Shown: piece by piece, positions 15,349-16,559 of the stretch | Numbering within the stretch: the stretch's first letter is position 1 | Layout of the letters: the number at the start of each line of letters is the position of its first letter | DNA from: Elusimicrobiota bacterium | Lineage (GTDB): Bacteria; CAYTYR01; UBA6262; DAOVJB01 | DNA length: 16,559 bases | NCBI GenBank assembly: GCA_030673425.1 | Contig: DAOVJB010000008.1 | Span: 1 to 16,559 of the forward strand | Direction of reading: 5' to 3' | Made by a program: the position numbers and the translations under genes | Notes under the pieces: generated by a model | What the model was told of the DNA's origin: nothing | Seen by the model: only the letters and a program-made list of their open reading frames with translations | The model's database searches: none

Positions 15349-15664
15349 AAAGAAGGCACTCGGACAGGATCCATTTAAGAAAAAATTATTTCCATGGATA
15401 AAGAACACCGAGGAAGAGAAAGAGGAGAGAATCACCCAAGCACAAAACACCCGAACACAGACGATAGAGAAAGCTAGCAAACAACGTTTACTAAGTAAAC
15501 AAAGTTTACCAAGTAATTCTGAGACATTAAGGCAGACTTATCATCTTAATGTCGACAATGTAGAGAAAATCAAGCAGTATGCTTACATAGAGCGACTAAA
15601 GATTTCAGAAGTAGTGAATAGAGCCCTTGAAGATTTTTTCAAAAAGAATAGGATTACCTTGTAA
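15341..15664 (+). CDS. Ribbon-helix-helix (CopG/ParG-like) protein, likely ParA partner
   Basis: This 107-residue protein starts at a GTG preceded by a very strong AAAGGAGGTGA (15324-15334) inside the end of parA, which it overlaps by 8 bp. The C-terminus is an RHH DNA-binding domain: strand LRQTYHLN (63-70), helix at about 71-84, turn, and helix KISEVVNRALEDFFKKN (87-103). RHH dimers insert the paired strands into the major groove. Residues 1-60 are charged and low in hydrophobics, probably flexible. The tip MVKKKALGQDPFKKK recalls the basic ATPase-stimulating tails of ParG and of ParB proteins that partner ParA. Codons 46-60 overlap a set of phased GTTTAC/GTAAAC hexamers. I infer that it binds these repeats and regulates ParA; the domain call is firm, the function inferred. 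Confidence 0.87.
   Translation: MVKKKALGQDPFKKKLFPWIKNTEEEKEERITQAQNTRTQTIEKASKQRLLSKQSLPSNSETLRQTYHLNVDNVEKIKQYAYIERLKISEVVNRALEDFFKKNRITL
15477..15518 (+). repeat. Cluster B: five phased 9-bp units inside the RHH-protein gene
   Basis: Hexamers GCAAAC (15477), GTTTAC (15486), GTAAAC (15495), GTTTAC (15504) and GTAATT (15513) start exactly 9 bp apart. GTTTAC and GTAAAC are reverse complements, so exact units alternate in orientation. The period equals three codons, and the region encodes the disordered SKQRLLSKQSLPSNS, so the DNA sites may be embedded in tolerant coding sequence. Confidence 0.65.
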
Positions 15665-15729
15665 ACAAGGATTACATTGTATACACTGTTTTTGTAGTTT
15701 ACAGTATTTACTATGTAAACAAGGTAATT
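15652..15729 (+). repeat. Cluster C: nine phased 9-bp units, candidate centromere
   Basis: Hexamers begin every 9 bp without a slip: GATTAC 15652, GTAAAC 15661, GATTAC 15670, GTATAC 15679, GTTTTT 15688, GTTTAC 15697, ATTTAC 15706, GTAAAC 15715, GTAATT 15724. The loose consensus is GTWWAC followed by three variable bases. The array overlaps the stop codon of the RHH-protein gene (15662-15664) and ends at the AT-rich stretch TTTTATATAATA. Such tandem short sites are what RHH centromere-binding proteins and MetJ/Arc-type repressors use. This is the largest of the four clusters. Confidence 0.75.
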
Positions 15730-15771
15730 TTATATAATACCCAGAGACGACTATAGAGAAGAGAGAGAATA

Positions 15772-15804
15772 GTAACTTAAGTTTACTGAGTAAACAAGGT
15801 AAAC
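15772..15804 (+). repeat. Cluster D: four phased 9-bp units before the operon terminator
   Basis: GTAACT (15772), GTTTAC (15781), GTAAAC (15790) and GTAAAC (15799) begin 9 bp apart. The longer string GTAAACAAGG occurs here at 15790 and in cluster C at 15661 and 15715. This cluster is out of phase with cluster C (48 bp between nearest unit starts). Confidence 0.7.
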
Positions 15805-15817
15805 ATAATCAAAAATG

Positions 15818-15867
15818 CCCTTTTTAAGCTCCGTGGAGTAACCAGATGAGCTCAAAAGGGTTTTTTT
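15818..15867 (+). terminator. Long bipartite hairpin terminator of the parA operon
   Basis: CCCTTTT (15818-15824) pairs with AAAAGGG (15854-15860), and AGCTC (15827-15831) pairs with GAGCT (15848-15852), with small unpaired bases between the two stems. A seven-T run follows (15861-15867). The loop may also form CTCC-GT-GGAG locally. It is strong and larger than the other terminators in the window. Confidence 0.85.
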
Positions 15868-15988
15868 GTGTCTTTATCGTCGTTAAAACTCTATAAATGC
15901 GATTTTAACCACTTAAAACATATTTATATAGGTAATAATACCTCTAAAACTCCTCGAAAACCTCTAAATAAGCCAAAAAGTACCTGGT

Positions 15989-16041
15989 CCACAAAATAGG
16001 ACCCACTTGGATCAAGCAAGAAACCATAAAATAAGACCCTC
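15989..16041 (+). repeat. Imperfect 18-bp direct repeat
   Basis: CCACAAAATAGGACCCAC (15989-16006) and CCATAAAATAAGACCCTC (16024-16041) match at 15 of 18 positions, 35 bp apart start to start. The first copy overlaps the small stem GGTCC (15986-15990) with GGACC (15999-16003). The origin is unknown; a decayed mobile-element end is possible but not shown. Confidence 0.5.
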
Positions 16042-16096
16042 ATAGGACATAGAGTGCTAAAATGAAAAACTTGAAGTCAAGTCTTTATTTGAAAGC

Positions 16097-16123
16097 AAAA
16101 AGCTTATATTTTAAGGCTTTTTT
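16097..16123 (-). terminator. Weak A/T-flanked hairpin, possible bidirectional terminator
   Basis: AAAAAGC (16097-16103) pairs with GCTTTTT (16116-16122), with an inner TT/AA pairing. The A-run on one side and the T-run on the other would give a U-tail on either strand. It is about 180 bp beyond the end of the minus-strand gene at 16305 and could terminate it. Confidence 0.35.
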
Positions 16124-16154
16124 ATATAAACTTGATACTTTACTTTACTGTTCA

Positions 16155-16169
16155 AGAAGTGGCACTTCT
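16155..16169 (+). promoter_or_regulatory. 15-bp perfect dyad AGAAGTG-G-CACTTCT, possible operator
   Basis: Two exact 7-bp arms, AGAAGTG and CACTTCT, surround a single G. A one-base spacer cannot form a hairpin loop without breaking inner pairs, so a protein-binding site is more likely than an RNA structure. No gene start lies close by on either strand. Confidence 0.4.
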
Positions 16170-16304
16170 ATGGCCAAAGTTAACATAATATATATTATCG
16201 GACATTGATTATTAAGCTAAAAAAGAGCTGTTTATAGACGATAAATTTATAAGGTCTCTCCTTAAAATAAATTCCTCTATATGGATATTATTTTTAGTAA
16301 ATTT

Positions 16305-16505
16305 TTATCTCGGCAGGCTCAATTGAAAAACACTAAAAACAGTATTGACGATAAAGAACGTCAACAGAAATAGCAAAACATAATGGATTATCAAAAGTGG
16401 TTTCCTGTTTGATATGGTACTGGTCTTGTAAATTTTATATGATTTGATCCCATCAATCCCTATTAGGGCTCCCAAAAGAGCCAACACAATTATATATACC
16501 GACAT
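16305..16505 (-). CDS. Small two-helix membrane protein, unknown function
   Basis: Minus-strand frame of 66 residues from an ATG at 16505, or 70 from a GTG at 16517. I prefer the ATG (MSVYIIVLALLGAL) because AAGGGGTGA lies about 8 bp before it and the GTG falls inside that site, as happens at two other genes here. It has one hydrophobic helix near the N-terminus (about residues 2-16), a basic polar loop (KSYKIYKTSTISNRK), then a second helix (about 38-58). I recognise no family. The frame is also open upstream to the window edge, so a longer protein is possible. Another frame ends in a TGA within this overlap (…LSIKRKG), which might be the 3' end of an upstream minus-strand gene. Confidence 0.5.
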   Translation of the reverse strand: MSVYIIVLALLGALIGIDGIKSYKIYKTSTISNRKPLLIIHYVLLFLLTFFIVNTVFSVFQLSLPR

Positions 16506-16559
16506 CTCCCCATTCACCCCTTCCTTTTTATGCTTAAAATACTCAGAATCGGAAAAACC

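Larger units (their letters stand above)
15868..16304 (+). other. Noncoding region with short repeats and dyads
   Basis: No credible gene is seen on either strand across about 440 bases. It holds a short 10-bp-spaced CCTC(T/G)(A)AAA triplet (15941-15968), an imperfect 18-bp direct repeat (15989-16006 and 16024-16041), a GGTCC/GGACC hairpin, a weak bidirectional hairpin (16097-16123), a 15-bp dyad (16155-16169) and a 14-bp AT palindrome (16185-16198). No rRNA, tRNA or transposase gene is recognised. Confidence 0.6.

Noticed and set aside
15652-15729. CRISPR-like array
   Set aside because: Unit length is 9 bp with only 3-bp variable spacers; no 20-40 bp repeats with similar-sized spacers and no cas genes.
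15733-15738. TATAAT just after cluster C as a promoter
   Set aside because: No convincing -35 at the right distance and no gene downstream before the terminator; it may simply be the AT-rich edge of the array.
15812-15870. Riboswitch or small RNA at the end of the parA operon
   Set aside because: It has the form of a terminator (GC stem plus T7) at the operon end, with no gene immediately downstream to be controlled.
15986-16050. Insertion-sequence terminus
   Set aside because: No transposase, no matching inverted copy and no target duplication seen; kept only as a possibility for a database search.

Overview
This looks like a stretch of chromosome from an uncultured, AT-rich bacterium. Almost every gene is on the plus strand and packed into operons with short gaps or 4-8 bp overlaps. 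Strong AGGAGG(TGA) ribosome binding sites, frequent GTG/TTG starts and sigma70-type promoters are all bacterial. A Clp1-type RNA kinase, a free-standing PASTA protein, a ComFB-CheR fusion and a Soj-like ParA paired with a ribbon-helix-helix (RHH) protein suggest a deep-branching candidate phylum (Omnitrophota-like is a guess). The lineage cannot be fixed from this window, and there is no rRNA or tRNA gene in it.

Layout. (1) 1-4998: two M16 peptidase-family proteins (the first cut by the window edge), a CapA-family protein, a TPR protein, an HD-domain protein and a rhomboid protease, closed by a terminator. (2) 5002-8059: a promoter and a leader hairpin, then a Clp1/Grc3-like polynucleotide kinase, a GAF-HD-GYP c-di-GMP phosphodiesterase and fmt. 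(3) 8089-13251: a perfect-consensus promoter drives a triple-PASTA membrane protein, rpe, rpsP, khpA, trmD, rplS, rnhB and a ComFB-CheR fusion, closed by a terminator. The order resembles the fmt...prkC-rsgA-rpe and rpsP-khpA-rimM-trmD-rplS-rnhB neighbourhoods of other bacteria, but the kinase, rsgA and rimM are missing. (4) 13291-15867: prepilin peptidase, a small lipoprotein, parA and an RHH-protein gene, closed by a long hairpin terminator. (5) 15868-16559: mostly noncoding DNA with dyads and short repeats, plus a small two-helix membrane protein on the minus strand.

The most striking signal is a set of hexamers of the type GTAAAC/GTTTAC spaced exactly 9 bp start to start. They occur in four clusters: two copies over the candidate promoter of the pilD-parA operon, five inside the RHH gene, nine overlapping and following its stop codon, and four just before the terminator. 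Together with ParA and an RHH protein carrying a basic N-terminal tail, this has the architecture of a plasmid-style segregation cassette (ATPase, RHH centromere-binding protein, repeated centromere, self-regulated promoter). Here it sits in an apparently chromosomal operon next to prepilin peptidase. This is inference from layout; binding has not been shown.

A second theme is possible cyclic-dinucleotide signalling: an HD-GYP phosphodiesterase and a CheR methyltransferase fused to a ComFB domain lie in neighbouring operons.
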